37,039 nucleotides of DNA from Deltaproteobacteria bacterium (GCA_021824175.1 JAKALP010000045.1:1-37039); one strand, 5' to 3'. Shown: positions 24,775 to 33,109, counted from the first letter of the stretch. The notes: generated by a model not told the origin, from the letters alone. Translations and numbers: made by a program.

Positions 24775-25410
24775 TCATCCGGTAATGTTGCGCGTGGTAT
24801 TCTCCACGATTTGCTTCAAAGTCGCCTCAGGGTCGGCCGTAATCTGCGCGAGCACGCCGCTGTTGTATAAGGAGATAACCCCGTGCAGGATGCTGGTGGC
24901 CTGGATGGCCAGGAATCTGGCATCCGGCGCTCGGCCGTCTTCCTTGGCGTCGCAAACTTCCTGGATGACGCCTTCGGCAAAAGCGCGCACCCGCAAAGAA
25001 CTACGAAACTCATCGTCCGACAACGCCTCCTGGGGCGTGCCGATATAGTCACTGTGCTGCCGGATACGCCGGTTGAACATGATGTCGTAGATATTGATGT
25101 TTTGCGTGCCGAAGGTCACGAAGGCCTGGGTCAGCTTCTGAAAACGCGCCTGGGGCGTTTTGGCCTTTTGGACGGCGTCGCCCAACTGATCATACAGCAT
25201 GGCGTAAGCTTTTTTATGGATGGCGATCAGCAGTTCGTCCTTGTTGGCGTAGTAATTGTAAAGGTTGGCGGCCGTCATTTTCATGCGGGCGCCGACCTTG
25301 GCCATGGACAGGCCTTCGTAGCCGTTCTTGACAAGGATCTCGAAGGCGCAAGCCAGGATCTTTTCGCGTACGGCATCGACTTCTTCAGTACTTCGGGTCT
25401 TTTTAGGCAT
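24775..25410 (-). CDS. TetR/AcrR-family transcriptional regulator
   Basis: A 211-residue regulator. Residues about 9-60 hold the TetR DNA-binding domain: VREKILACAFEILVKNGYEG, the helix-turn-helix GLSMAKVGARMKMTAANLYN and the typical ending YYANKDELLIAI. The C-terminal ligand domain (about 65-205) is variable, as usual. The gene lies between the MFS gene (2-nt gap) and the kinase (38-nt gap), so it is part of the operon. The perfect palindrome at 26729-26757, over the promoter of the MFS gene, is the best candidate operator, which implies autorepression relieved by a pathway compound. Confidence 0.9.
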   Translation of the reverse strand: MPKKTRSTEEVDAVREKILACAFEILVKNGYEGLSMAKVGARMKMTAANLYNYYANKDELLIAIHKKAYAMLYDQLGDAVQKAKTPQARFQKLTQAFVTFGTQNINIYDIMFNRRIRQHSDYIGTPQEALSDDEFRSSLRVRAFAEGVIQEVCDAKEDGRAPDARFLAIQATSILHGVISLYNSGVLAQITADPEATLKQIVENTTRNITG

Positions 25411-25412
25411 CT

Positions 25413-26660
25413 TTAGATCTCATCGGTTTGAACCAGTTTCGATTCTTTTAATTTGGAAATAAAGAACAGGTTGAGCATGGTCAGGGCAATAAAAACGATC
25501 ATGGCCGGCGTCTTGGACGCGTCCGCCGCGCTCCAGAGATCCATGCCGAAGACAAATAGAATCCCCGAAATCTGCCCGGCGAAAAGAAGCAATCCCTGGG
25601 AGGTGGCTTCAGGGGCCGGGTACGAAACCTCGGCGGAGTACTGATAGCAAATCGGGCCGCCGGCCAGCAGAAAAAAGCCCATGATAAAGCAGGCCCAAAG
25701 AAGCAAGCTGTAGTGAGTCGCAAAGGTCATCCCCACCAGACCGGGCAGGGCAAAGAGTGTAGTAATGAGAATGAAGACTTTGCGTTTGCGCAGCTTATCG
25801 GAAAGCAAAGGCAGGATGGAGGCGCCGATGATCCCGCCGATCATGAGCATGGCCCCGGCAAATCCGGCCTGGGTAGTAGTGAATCCGCGCGGCTTGAGAA
25901 TCTGTTCGATCCAGGTGGTGATGGCGTTGAAAATGCCCAGACCGATGAAGAAAACCAACAGAAGATAGCGCATGTCCTTCTGTTGCAGGATATGCTTCAG
26001 GCCGGCCAGGGCCGGGATGCGTTCGTCATGGCCCGGCGGACAGGGTGGCGTCGGCGGGTGCTCCCGGTTGAAGAGCAGGAAAAGCGTGGCGCCGGCAAAG
26101 GTTACCAGCCCGTAGATCAACAGCATTTTTTTCATGCCCCAGCTCTGCAAAAGTAGCGGCGTGGCCGCCATGGCCGCGATGATCCCCACAAACTGGGCCA
26201 GCACCGAGATGCCGGCCTGGGTGGCCCGCTCGTGCAGCGGAAACCAGCGCACGCCGAGCTTGGTGACCGCGTTGAGAATGAACGGCTGCGCCACGGCCAA
26301 ACCGACCTGGGACAGTACTACCATCGCGTAGCTCGCCCCGCCCAGGCCTTTGAACAGTCCGAAAATCCCGAGCAGCACCGCGCCAGCGCCGATGCCGATT
26401 TTAATGCCCCAGGTGTCGATGACGTAGGAGGCCGGGATGGAAACGAAGATGTAGACGATCATGAAGATCAGGGAGAGCAGATCGATTTGCAGGGCGGATA
26501 CCTTATAGAACGCCACCGCCTCGCTGGTGATGGGTGCAAAGGTGATCCACTGGACTTGAATCAGGGCGTTGATCAGAAAGAAGAAGAGCAGAATGACCCA
26601 ACGATACCCGTAAACCTTGATGGGGACCGGTTCCGCTGTTGCTTGAAACGTCTGCGCCAT
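25413..26660 (-). CDS. MFS transporter (FLVCR/oxalate-formate-like group)
   Basis: A 415-residue secondary transporter with about 12 hydrophobic spans. The first span is YRWVILLFFFLINALIQVQW; the loop 2-3 signature resembles IPASYVIDTWGIKIGIGAG; the central cytoplasmic loop (RKR at the start of half two, SDKLRKRKVF) gives the usual six-plus-six layout. I choose ATG 26660 (MAQTFQATAEP) because GGGAGGTCG precedes it; the upstream frame from 26717 adds 19 residues and lies in the promoter region. It probably imports the substrate of the cassette. The operator palindrome lies 69-97 nt upstream. It is the first gene of the TetR-controlled unit. Confidence 0.87.
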   Translation of the reverse strand: MAQTFQATAEPVPIKVYGYRWVILLFFFLINALIQVQWITFAPITSEAVAFYKVSALQIDLLSLIFMIVYIFVSIPASYVIDTWGIKIGIGAGAVLLGIFGLFKGLGGASYAMVVLSQVGLAVAQPFILNAVTKLGVRWFPLHERATQAGISVLAQFVGIIAAMAATPLLLQSWGMKKMLLIYGLVTFAGATLFLLFNREHPPTPPCPPGHDERIPALAGLKHILQQKDMRYLLLVFFIGLGIFNAITTWIEQILKPRGFTTTQAGFAGAMLMIGGIIGASILPLLSDKLRKRKVFILITTLFALPGLVGMTFATHYSLLLWACFIMGFFLLAGGPICYQYSAEVSYPAPEATSQGLLLFAGQISGILFVFGMDLWSAADASKTPAMIVFIALTMLNLFFISKLKESKLVQTDEI

Positions 26661-26728
26661 GAAACGACCTCCCGCTGCATTATCTATTCGGTCTCGGCGA
26701 GCCGAGATTTTGAGCAAGAAAGAGCCGT

Positions 26729-26757
26729 CTATTAATTTAATAGTATTAAATTAATAG
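26729..26757. promoter_or_regulatory. Perfect 29-bp palindrome, candidate TetR operator
   Basis: The arms are CTATTAATTTAATA at 26729-26742 and TATTAAATTAATAG at 26744-26757, exact inverted copies about a central G. Reading the minus strand, TTGACT (26771-26776) and TAATTT (26748-26753) form a -35/-10 pair 17 bp apart, so the -10 box lies inside the palindrome. A repressor bound here would block transcription of MFS, TetR, kinase, aminotransferase and RuBisCO-like genes. Confidence 0.75.
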
Positions 26758-26776
26758 GCTTAAACTGAATAGTCAA
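26748..26776 (-). promoter_or_regulatory. Sigma-70-type promoter of the MFS-to-RuBisCO-like operon
   Basis: On the minus strand TTGACT at 26771-26776 and TAATTT at 26748-26753 are separated by 17 bp. Five of six and four of six positions match the -35 and -10 consensus. The promoter overlaps the candidate TetR operator and is about 90 nt upstream of the MFS start. Confidence 0.5.
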
Positions 26777-26837
26777 CCATAATTTGGAGATGGTTGGGTG
26801 ATCGATCAGCGCCGGAAGCAGTCAGGGCTTGTTTGGC

Positions 26838-27758
26838 TTAAAAGGCAACTTCATGCAATCCCTTCAAATTCAATATCCGCCGGGTCTCCTGGGGCGTGGC
26901 CGGCTCGATGCCCAGTTCGCGGGCAATGCGGATGATCTTCCTCACCTGGTCGGCATTGCTTTTGGCCGGCACTCCCTTTTCCAGGTAGAGATTATCTTCC
27001 AGACCCACGCGGGCATGGCCGCCCATGAGCAGGGATTGGGTGCACATGGCAAATTGGGCCTGGCCGGCGGCACACACCGAAAATTCAAATTGACCGATCT
27101 GTTTGCGGGCCGTTTCCACCAGAAATACCAGGTTTTCCGGCGTGGCCGGAATGCCGCCCAAAATGCCCATGACAAATTGCAGGTAGATGGGCGGCTTCAC
27201 GATGCCTTCGGCCATGAGAAAGGCCAGATTGTTGAGCATGCCCACGTCATAGATTTCAAATTCGGGCTTGGTTTGCGTAGCGGCGAAGATCTCCAAAAAT
27301 TCGCGCATGGTTTTGAAGGTGTTGGGGAAGATAAAATCTTCGGTGGCGCGCAGGTATTGTTCTTCCCACTCATATTTAAATTCCTTGAATTTCCCCAGCA
27401 CTTGGAACAAGGCGAAATTGAGTGATCCGGCATTGAGTGAGGCCAGCTCAGGCTTGAGGGTCGAAGCCACCTGGACCCGTTTGGCCACCGGCTCGCCCAG
27501 GCGTCCGCCGGTAGTGGTGCACAGGATGATATCGCAATGCTTCTTTACTTCGGAGGCAATGCGCCGGAAACTCTCCTGGTCCGCGCTGGGCAAGCCATTG
27601 GTTTCTTCGCGTACATGCACGTGAGCCACCGCGCCGCCGGCCTGGTGCACGGCCAACACCTCATCGATGATCTGTTGGGTGGTGATGGGCAGATAAGGAC
27701 TCATGCTGGGAGTGTGGACCGAGCCCGTAATGGCGGCGGTAATGATGGCTTTGCGCAT
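26838..27758 (-). CDS. BKACE-family beta-keto acid cleavage enzyme (DUF849)
   Basis: A 306-residue TIM-barrel enzyme of the 3-keto-5-aminohexanoate cleavage family. These condense a beta-keto acid with acetyl-CoA and release acetoacetate plus a new CoA ester. Visible: KAIITAAITGSVHTPSMSPY at the start, zinc ligands His46 and His48 in AHVHVREE, DIILCTTTGGRLGEP (76-90), PELASLNAGSLNF, and EFSVCAAGQAQFAM. ATG 27758 follows CAGGAGATTAACC; the longer frame to 27836 covers the promoter and looks non-coding. Position 14, a catalytic-site Glu in the lysine-pathway enzyme, is Val14 here (GSVHTPSM), so the substrate group differs. It has its own strong promoter and lies 177 nt upstream of the MFS gene. 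Confidence 0.9.
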   Translation of the reverse strand: MRKAIITAAITGSVHTPSMSPYLPITTQQIIDEVLAVHQAGGAVAHVHVREETNGLPSADQESFRRIASEVKKHCDIILCTTTGGRLGEPVAKRVQVASTLKPELASLNAGSLNFALFQVLGKFKEFKYEWEEQYLRATEDFIFPNTFKTMREFLEIFAATQTKPEFEIYDVGMLNNLAFLMAEGIVKPPIYLQFVMGILGGIPATPENLVFLVETARKQIGQFEFSVCAAGQAQFAMCTQSLLMGGHARVGLEDNLYLEKGVPAKSNADQVRKIIRIARELGIEPATPQETRRILNLKGLHEVAF

Positions 27759-27807
27759 GGTTAATCTCCTGAAAGGGTTATTCCGTCGGCGAAATGATGC
27801 ATTGACA

Positions 27808-27836
27808 TTTATAAAATTGGACTTTAAAGTTGTCAA
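27808..27836 (-). promoter_or_regulatory. Strong sigma-70-type promoter of the BKACE gene
   Basis: On the minus strand TTGACA (27831-27836) and TATAAA (27808-27813) are exactly 17 bp apart, a near-consensus promoter. The leader to ATG 27758 is about 43 nt. TTGACA also occurs on the plus strand at 27802-27807, so the segment is nearly symmetric and might serve the divergent flavoprotein gene too. Confidence 0.75.
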
Positions 27837-27895
27837 CCGTTTGGATTGAAAGGAAATTTTTAGGGACCGGGCTTGTTTAATAAGGAGAGTATTCT

Positions 27896-28471
27896 ATGCA
27901 TGTCATGGCCATTAACGGCAGTCCGCGCAAGAAAGGCAACACCACCACTTTGATTCACGCCATGCTGGAGGGCGCTCAAGCAGCCGGCGCCGAGACCAGC
28001 GAAGCCCATCTGCACACCATGGATATGAAGGGGTGCATGGGGTGTCTATCATGCCGCAAGATTCATGGGGTGTGTGCCCAGAAAGATGCCCTCAGCCCCT
28101 TTCTGGAAGGTATGAAAAGCTGTGATGCATTGATTTTGGGTTCCCCGATTTACATGTACCGCATCTGCGGGCAGATGAAACTCTTCGTCGACCGGCTTTA
28201 TTCGCTTTATGCTCCCAAGCCGGAAGGCGTTGGCTACAATCCGGTGGTGACGCCGGGCAAGCGGTTTGCAATAGTGATTTCCCAGGGCGCGCCCGGCCCG
28301 GAGCAGTACCAGCGCTCGGTCCGCTGGTTGGCCGGCATGGCTGGTACTGGCCTTGGTTTTGTGGAAGTGGGCCGAATTATTCACGCCAACAGCCACGTTG
28401 AACCGGCCGTAAAAAACGAAGCACTGTTGGTCCAGGCGCGGGATATCGGCCGGAAATTGGTCACCGGGTAG
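27896..28471 (+). CDS. Iron-sulfur flavoprotein / NADPH-dependent FMN reductase
   Basis: A 191-residue flavodoxin-fold protein. GSPRKKGNTTTLI (8-20) is the FMN phosphate loop, GSPIYMYRICGQMKLFVDR contacts the isoalloxazine ring, and a compact Cys set, Cys47, Cys50, Cys53 and Cys60 (GCMGCLSCRKIHGVC), matches the [4Fe-4S] motif of archaeal and anaerobe iron-sulfur flavoproteins. It probably moves one or two electrons between ferredoxin and a small acceptor. AAGGAGAGTATTCT precedes the start. It is divergent from BKACE and is followed after 7 nt by the PPC-domain gene. Confidence 0.88.
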   Translation: MHVMAINGSPRKKGNTTTLIHAMLEGAQAAGAETSEAHLHTMDMKGCMGCLSCRKIHGVCAQKDALSPFLEGMKSCDALILGSPIYMYRICGQMKLFVDRLYSLYAPKPEGVGYNPVVTPGKRFAIVISQGAPGPEQYQRSVRWLAGMAGTGLGFVEVGRIIHANSHVEPAVKNEALLVQARDIGRKLVTG

Positions 28472-28478
28472 GCAAATC

Positions 28479-28922
28479 ATGAAATTCTCTCAAGCCAAAC
28501 AAGGCCGGGTCTTTGTTATCCGTCTGGAAGATGGGGATATGGTCCATGAGACCATCGAACGCTTTGCCGTCGAGCAGGGCATTCAGGCCGCGGCCCTGAT
28601 CATCATTGGCGGTGCCGACGGCGGCAGCAAGCTGGTGGTGGGCCCGGAGGAGGGGCGCGGCGCGACCATCGTCCCCATGACCTATCCCCTCGACGAGGCC
28701 CATGAGGTTGCCGGTACCGGCACGCTTTTTTGCGATGAGGCCGACAAACCGCTATTACATATGCATATGGCCTGCGGCCGGAAGTCGGACACCATCACCG
28801 GCTGTGTTCGCGAAGGCGTCAAGGTCTGGCATATCATGGAAGTGATTTTGTTCGAGCTGGTGGATTGCAGCGCCCGGCGCGTGTCTCAGCCGCCCATGGG
28901 ATGGAAGTTTTTAAGGCCGTGA
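28479..28922 (+). CDS. PPC-domain (DUF296) protein
   Basis: A 147-residue protein made almost entirely of one PPC domain (plants and prokaryotes conserved). FVIRLEDGDMVHETIERFA (12-30) and ALIIIGGADGGSKLVVGP (39-56) are the typical first halves, and LHMHMACGRKSDTITGCV (93-110) holds the His pair that may bind metal. In plants the domain lies beside AT-hooks; bacterial forms stand alone and form trimers of unknown role. It overlaps nothing but sits 7 nt after the iron-sulfur flavoprotein, so the two are probably one operon. No convincing Shine-Dalgarno sequence is seen, consistent with coupled translation. Confidence 0.85.
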   Translation: MKFSQAKQGRVFVIRLEDGDMVHETIERFAVEQGIQAAALIIIGGADGGSKLVVGPEEGRGATIVPMTYPLDEAHEVAGTGTLFCDEADKPLLHMHMACGRKSDTITGCVREGVKVWHIMEVILFELVDCSARRVSQPPMGWKFLRP

Positions 28923-28946
28923 ATTATTGATACGCTCGCATCTCGT

Positions 28947-31900
28947 CTATACATACCTCTTCATCGCTTCCAAATAGCCCTGATAATTGGAAAGGTAGAA
29001 TGAGAGTGCCTTGGCAAAGTCGTCGCCCAACACGCCGTCGATGAACATCTGACTGATTTCACGTTGGCGCAGCAGGGTAAATTGGGAGGTGACCAGCAAG
29101 TGCCGTTCTTCTTCATTGGCTTTTGCCAATAGATGGTCCAGGGCCACTCTGGCCCGGGGTTGATACATCCAGAAGTAGAGTAAATCCAGGGCGTGGATGG
29201 TGATGATCTTCTCCAGGTCCTGGGCTTCCATATTGTTGCGTGGATGAAATTTTTTAGATTGGTCCAGCAAGGAATAAGTATCGGTTTCGGGGTAAAGCAA
29301 TTCCAGTTGGGTATAGATATCCAACAGCTCCGCCAGTTTTAGACGGTAGTCCCGGAAGCGTACCTGGATGTTGTTATAGCGGTCGGCCGCGCCTTCGATA
29401 AGGCCAGCCATCATGTCCGAGGCGGTTTTGGAAATGATGGCGGCCCATTTCTGCAGCACATTCGTTACGGCTGGTACACCCGATATGGTCAGGAAATAGC
29501 CCACGCTAGCATTCAATAGGATGGCAATGGGAATAGAAAGGGCGCTGCGGAAAAGGTTACCGTAAACCGCTCCTTTAGGCAGTCCGCGAAAGGCATTATG
29601 GGCTGAAAGGTAAAGCCCATTGGTAATCGCCATGATAGTGTACAGCAGAGCTGGTTGCGTGGCTGTTGTTATGTCAAACATGCGTTCCAGGACAACGGTT
29701 TTTGTGAGATAGTCCAACAGGGGGACTGAAAAGCCAGTAAAGAGAAGGGAGTCTGCGATGCGGTCCCAGCTCACATAGGCGTTCCAGCGCAGCATGGGCG
29801 AGCGCCGCAACCCGCCGCCGCCCAAGACTGATTGCAGGACATTGCGGATACCCGTGATGGCAAACCAAATGAAGGCCCCGCCATAGGCCAGCAGCCACCA
29901 ATCTTTGGTTAAGAAAAAGGTGGCAAAAGCGGGAATAAACCCGGCCGTCACCTTGAGCAGGTTGCGCAGGTTGGAATTAATGTAGGGCCAGTTGCTTTTC
30001 TTTTTAACGTTATCCCCGCTTACTGGAATTAAATGGATTTGATTGTTAATGCGCTTGTCCACTCCGCCCAAAGTGACCACATTGCCGTTGGTATCGATGC
30101 GGGTTAACTCGCTTTGAACCGCCCAATCGACTTTCTTAACGGTCCCGATGCGCCAAAGCCAAGAGAGTTTATCGCTGAATTTGCTGGACTGAATAGGACG
30201 ATGGTTCAGCGAGGAACGTTTGATAAAGGTCTGGCGGCGATGGACAGTTATGGAAATGGGGATCTGTTCGCGTCCGGAACCGATATCCCGCTTGACTTGC
30301 CGGCGCGCCTTGGGCGGCAGGGTATCGGTGACCACCAGTCCCATGCCGTGAAATCGGGGTGAGCGACCGGTGGAGTCGCTGCCGATGCGGGCTTTGAGGG
30401 GCCTGACTTTGTACATATCCTGCAATGAGGAGATGTCGTGAAGAATGGCCTTAAGCTTGGCGATGCGCTCGTTAGCGTCAGCGCTCTTGGAACTTTCGAC
30501 TTTCTGGATGATTTTTTGAATGACCCGCTTGAGTTGAATGGGGTTACGGCCGTTGATGACCTCCTTAAGGCGGCTGATCTCGGGAATATGGTCCGTATGG
30601 CCATGGGACCAGTCTTTGAGATTGAACAGCTCCAGGCGCGAGATCATGCCATTGCAATCATAGAGCAGCTCCAACACATCTTCGATGGTCAGATCCGAGA
30701 GATTCAACGTAATTCGATAACCTGATTGCAAAGCCACTAGCTTGGCCAGCAACTCAGTGGGTGACAGTTTCAGAAATCCAGGCGCCTGGGGATCGTTAGG
30801 CGGCGCCTTAAGATTGGCAATGTCTGGGTTGCGGCCGGGTTTGAGGTATTGGGCCACGGTGGCTTCCAGATCCAGGCCATTGACCTCCTCAAACCATTTG
30901 CGGATTTTTTGCTGATCGTCGGTGTTGGCCTTGGGGTAAAGTTGTCGCCATTGGTTTCCTTTGTGTTGCAGGGCCTCCAACAGCTTCTGCTCGATAAATT
31001 TTTCCAGGTGCAATACTGATTTTTGGCCGACGCCGACAAAGGCTAAGAACTCCTTAGGGTCCAGAGGGACGATCTCCACATCATATGCCCGATTCAGATC
31101 GAGGCGATGCCGGCTATTAAATGCCTCCAATAAGGCCATGACTTGGGCCTGCTGGTAAGCCGAGGCGGCACGCCCCTCATTCATTAGCGCAACTACCGAT
31201 GGCTCCTCCAGAAAGCATAAAAAGGCCTGGGTGTCAGGAAAGCCCCTGGGCACCCAGATGAGGTTGATATATTTGCCGCGAAAACTGGCATAGAATTCGA
31301 TGCCAATGCGGAGGTCGATCTGCATGATCGTGGCTGCCTCCGCCAGTTCGGCGGCCGAGCGCGGTTCGATATAATTATAATGCACCACCCGTAAACGCCG
31401 GATGCCCTTGATCCAGGCATCCATGATTAAATGGGTGGAGGATTTGCGGCCCTTGGTGTTGGCGTCATGTACATGATCATCAAAAGAGATCTGGTTCCAG
31501 GCTTCGGGCATTTCCAGCAGATGGTACTTGCGCAATTGTTTGCGGATTATCCGCGGTTTTCCAGCAGCGGTAATGCGAAAGTCATGAGCCAGTTCAAGCT
31601 GCCGCCGTGGATTGTCTCGGGCACGCACCAGTTCCTTCATGATCTGCATCAGTACTCGGGCCGCGTTCTTGGGCAGGGGCCCGATAGCTGTGTCGAGCAC
31701 TTCAGCTCGCAAGGCCTGCAGGGCGCTCAGACGATCGTCCATGCCGCCGATTTCTAAGGAGGCTAGCAGGTGTACCATGGCGTAGCCGATGCGCAAGCTG
31801 CGCGATTCAGCCATCTCTTTAATGCCGTGGGGATGGAAATAGTTGTAGTATTGTTTGCGGATATAGGCCAGATCGCGGATTCTGACGCTTACGTTATTGA

Positions 31901-32033
31901 TAATCCGAACCAGTTCATAGTCGCGTCGGTCGAAAAGGTATTTGGGAATCCCGAGAGCGGCATTGGCTGACTTTCTTGAGATGGGAATGGCGGGGAGATG
32001 AGTGGCGCCAATATGCGAAACGCTCGATTTCAT
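28947..32033 (-). CDS. Large membrane protein with PHP-phosphoesterase-like motifs
   Basis: A 1028-residue protein I cannot place in a named family. Residues 180-565 hold, in order, motifs like those of a PHP metal-dependent phosphoesterase: SFDDHVHD (183-190, HxH), VVHYNY (216-221), AAELAEAATIMQIDLRIGIEF (227-247, Glu246), LELFNLKDW with HGHTDH (467-482), and IGSDSTGRSPRFHGMG (550-565). The spacing is larger than in normal PHP domains, with helical inserts. Residues 600-690 look like a beta-rich domain. Hydrophobic spans follow near 693-708, 713-730, 757-778, 795-812 and 828-852; residues 880-1028 are helical and soluble. It may be an inner-membrane enzyme acting on phosphodiesters or nucleotides. 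There is no clear ribosome-binding site at ATG 32033, so the start is uncertain. Confidence 0.7.
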   Translation of the reverse strand: MKSSVSHIGATHLPAIPISRKSANAALGIPKYLFDRRDYELVRIINNVSVRIRDLAYIRKQYYNYFHPHGIKEMAESRSLRIGYAMVHLLASLEIGGMDDRLSALQALRAEVLDTAIGPLPKNAARVLMQIMKELVRARDNPRRQLELAHDFRITAAGKPRIIRKQLRKYHLLEMPEAWNQISFDDHVHDANTKGRKSSTHLIMDAWIKGIRRLRVVHYNYIEPRSAAELAEAATIMQIDLRIGIEFYASFRGKYINLIWVPRGFPDTQAFLCFLEEPSVVALMNEGRAASAYQQAQVMALLEAFNSRHRLDLNRAYDVEIVPLDPKEFLAFVGVGQKSVLHLEKFIEQKLLEALQHKGNQWRQLYPKANTDDQQKIRKWFEEVNGLDLEATVAQYLKPGRNPDIANLKAPPNDPQAPGFLKLSPTELLAKLVALQSGYRITLNLSDLTIEDVLELLYDCNGMISRLELFNLKDWSHGHTDHIPEISRLKEVINGRNPIQLKRVIQKIIQKVESSKSADANERIAKLKAILHDISSLQDMYKVRPLKARIGSDSTGRSPRFHGMGLVVTDTLPPKARRQVKRDIGSGREQIPISITVHRRQTFIKRSSLNHRPIQSSKFSDKLSWLWRIGTVKKVDWAVQSELTRIDTNGNVVTLGGVDKRINNQIHLIPVSGDNVKKKSNWPYINSNLRNLLKVTAGFIPAFATFFLTKDWWLLAYGGAFIWFAITGIRNVLQSVLGGGGLRRSPMLRWNAYVSWDRIADSLLFTGFSVPLLDYLTKTVVLERMFDITTATQPALLYTIMAITNGLYLSAHNAFRGLPKGAVYGNLFRSALSIPIAILLNASVGYFLTISGVPAVTNVLQKWAAIISKTASDMMAGLIEGAADRYNNIQVRFRDYRLKLAELLDIYTQLELLYPETDTYSLLDQSKKFHPRNNMEAQDLEKIITIHALDLLYFWMYQPRARVALDHLLAKANEEERHLLVTSQFTLLRQREISQMFIDGVLGDDFAKALSFYLSNYQGYLEAMKRYV

Positions 32034-32272
32034 ATCTAAATAAGTATCGGCATGACTTTGCTTTTAATGAGCCCGAGGATATTGGATATCGGCCCGTGGA
32101 GGTCAGCAGGCAAAGTCGGACCGTTATTAACAGGCTGCTGTCCGTCTGCCGGGCCCACCAGATCTGTGGTAGCTATTTGGTAATATTAGTTAAATTAGAA
32201 TCTAAAAGCAACGGTGATTATTGTGATTTATTATTCTGTAGAGAGGTCCGCGAAAAAATCATGAAAATGAAA

Positions 32273-33109
32273 TCACGTCCTGCCCGTTCGCCATTCGATT
32301 GCGGGTTGTTTACGTAGGGGCAACCGATGGTAGCGGTATTTGGGGTAGCCGACCATCATGGCCCCGAAGACGGCATGCCCCTGAGGCAGCTTAAGGGCAT
32401 GGATCAAGGGAGGGTAAAGGTTAGACGCCGCCATGAAATAGCCGGCCCAACAGGTCCCCAGACCAAGGGCCGGGGCCATGAGCTCTAAATAGCTAAGCGC
32501 GAGGATTGTGCTCGATTGACTGGTCCGCAGCGCCTGGGGGCAATGGGCGATGATCAGATGGGGGGCACCTCTGAAAATCCGGTCACTGCCGGCTTCATAG
32601 CTCTGGATCAGGCGCGCCATGTGAAACATCTGGGCCATGGGTGAATTCTCTTTGACCATTTGGCGCATCCAATCAATCACCAGCTTGATCAGGTCGCGGA
32701 CCTGATCACGGTCGTAGATCACTATCCACTCCACTGGTTGGGTGTTGTGACCAGAGGGCGCGTGGCGCGCGGTATGGATAAGCCGTGTCAAAAGATTACG
32801 GTCTACCGTCGTTTTTTTATATACTCGGATGGAGCGACGGCTACGCAGGAATTGTTCAGCCTGTTCGCTGCTGATCGACAGTTCTTTGCGGATCGGGGGG
32901 CAATCGCCAGATTGCATAGCCGCGTGGTTCATGGCGTGGTGGGGGCATACCGCTACACAGTGGCCACAGTGGATGCATAGGATCTCACCGCCACGGATCA
33001 TGGTGGGCAAAGCATCTTTGGTTTTGAACTCCAGAATGGCCAGTGGGCAGGTTTCGATGCAAATTCCATCTTTTTTGCATTGATCCGCATCGACTCGAAT
33101 AAGAGCCAT
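32273..33109 (-). CDS. Ferredoxin-nitroreductase fusion protein
   Basis: A 278-residue protein. The first 65 residues form a two-cluster ferredoxin domain: CKKDGICIETCP (Cys11, Cys17, Cys21) and CIHCGHCVAVCP (Cys45, Cys48, Cys51, Cys55). In the first motif the middle Cys is Asp14, so that cluster may be [3Fe-4S] or Asp-ligated. Residues about 85-270 are a nitroreductase domain: SRRSIRVYKK (90-99) and ARHAPSGHNTQPVEWIV (114-130) bind FMN. Such fusions feed ferredoxin electrons to FMN. The substrate is unknown. AAGGTGCC precedes the start. It is followed by a 239-bp gap and then the large membrane protein gene on the same strand. Confidence 0.9.
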   Translation of the reverse strand: MALIRVDADQCKKDGICIETCPLAILEFKTKDALPTMIRGGEILCIHCGHCVAVCPHHAMNHAAMQSGDCPPIRKELSISSEQAEQFLRSRRSIRVYKKTTVDRNLLTRLIHTARHAPSGHNTQPVEWIVIYDRDQVRDLIKLVIDWMRQMVKENSPMAQMFHMARLIQSYEAGSDRIFRGAPHLIIAHCPQALRTSQSSTILALSYLELMAPALGLGTCWAGYFMAASNLYPPLIHALKLPQGHAVFGAMMVGYPKYRYHRLPLRKQPAIEWRTGRT

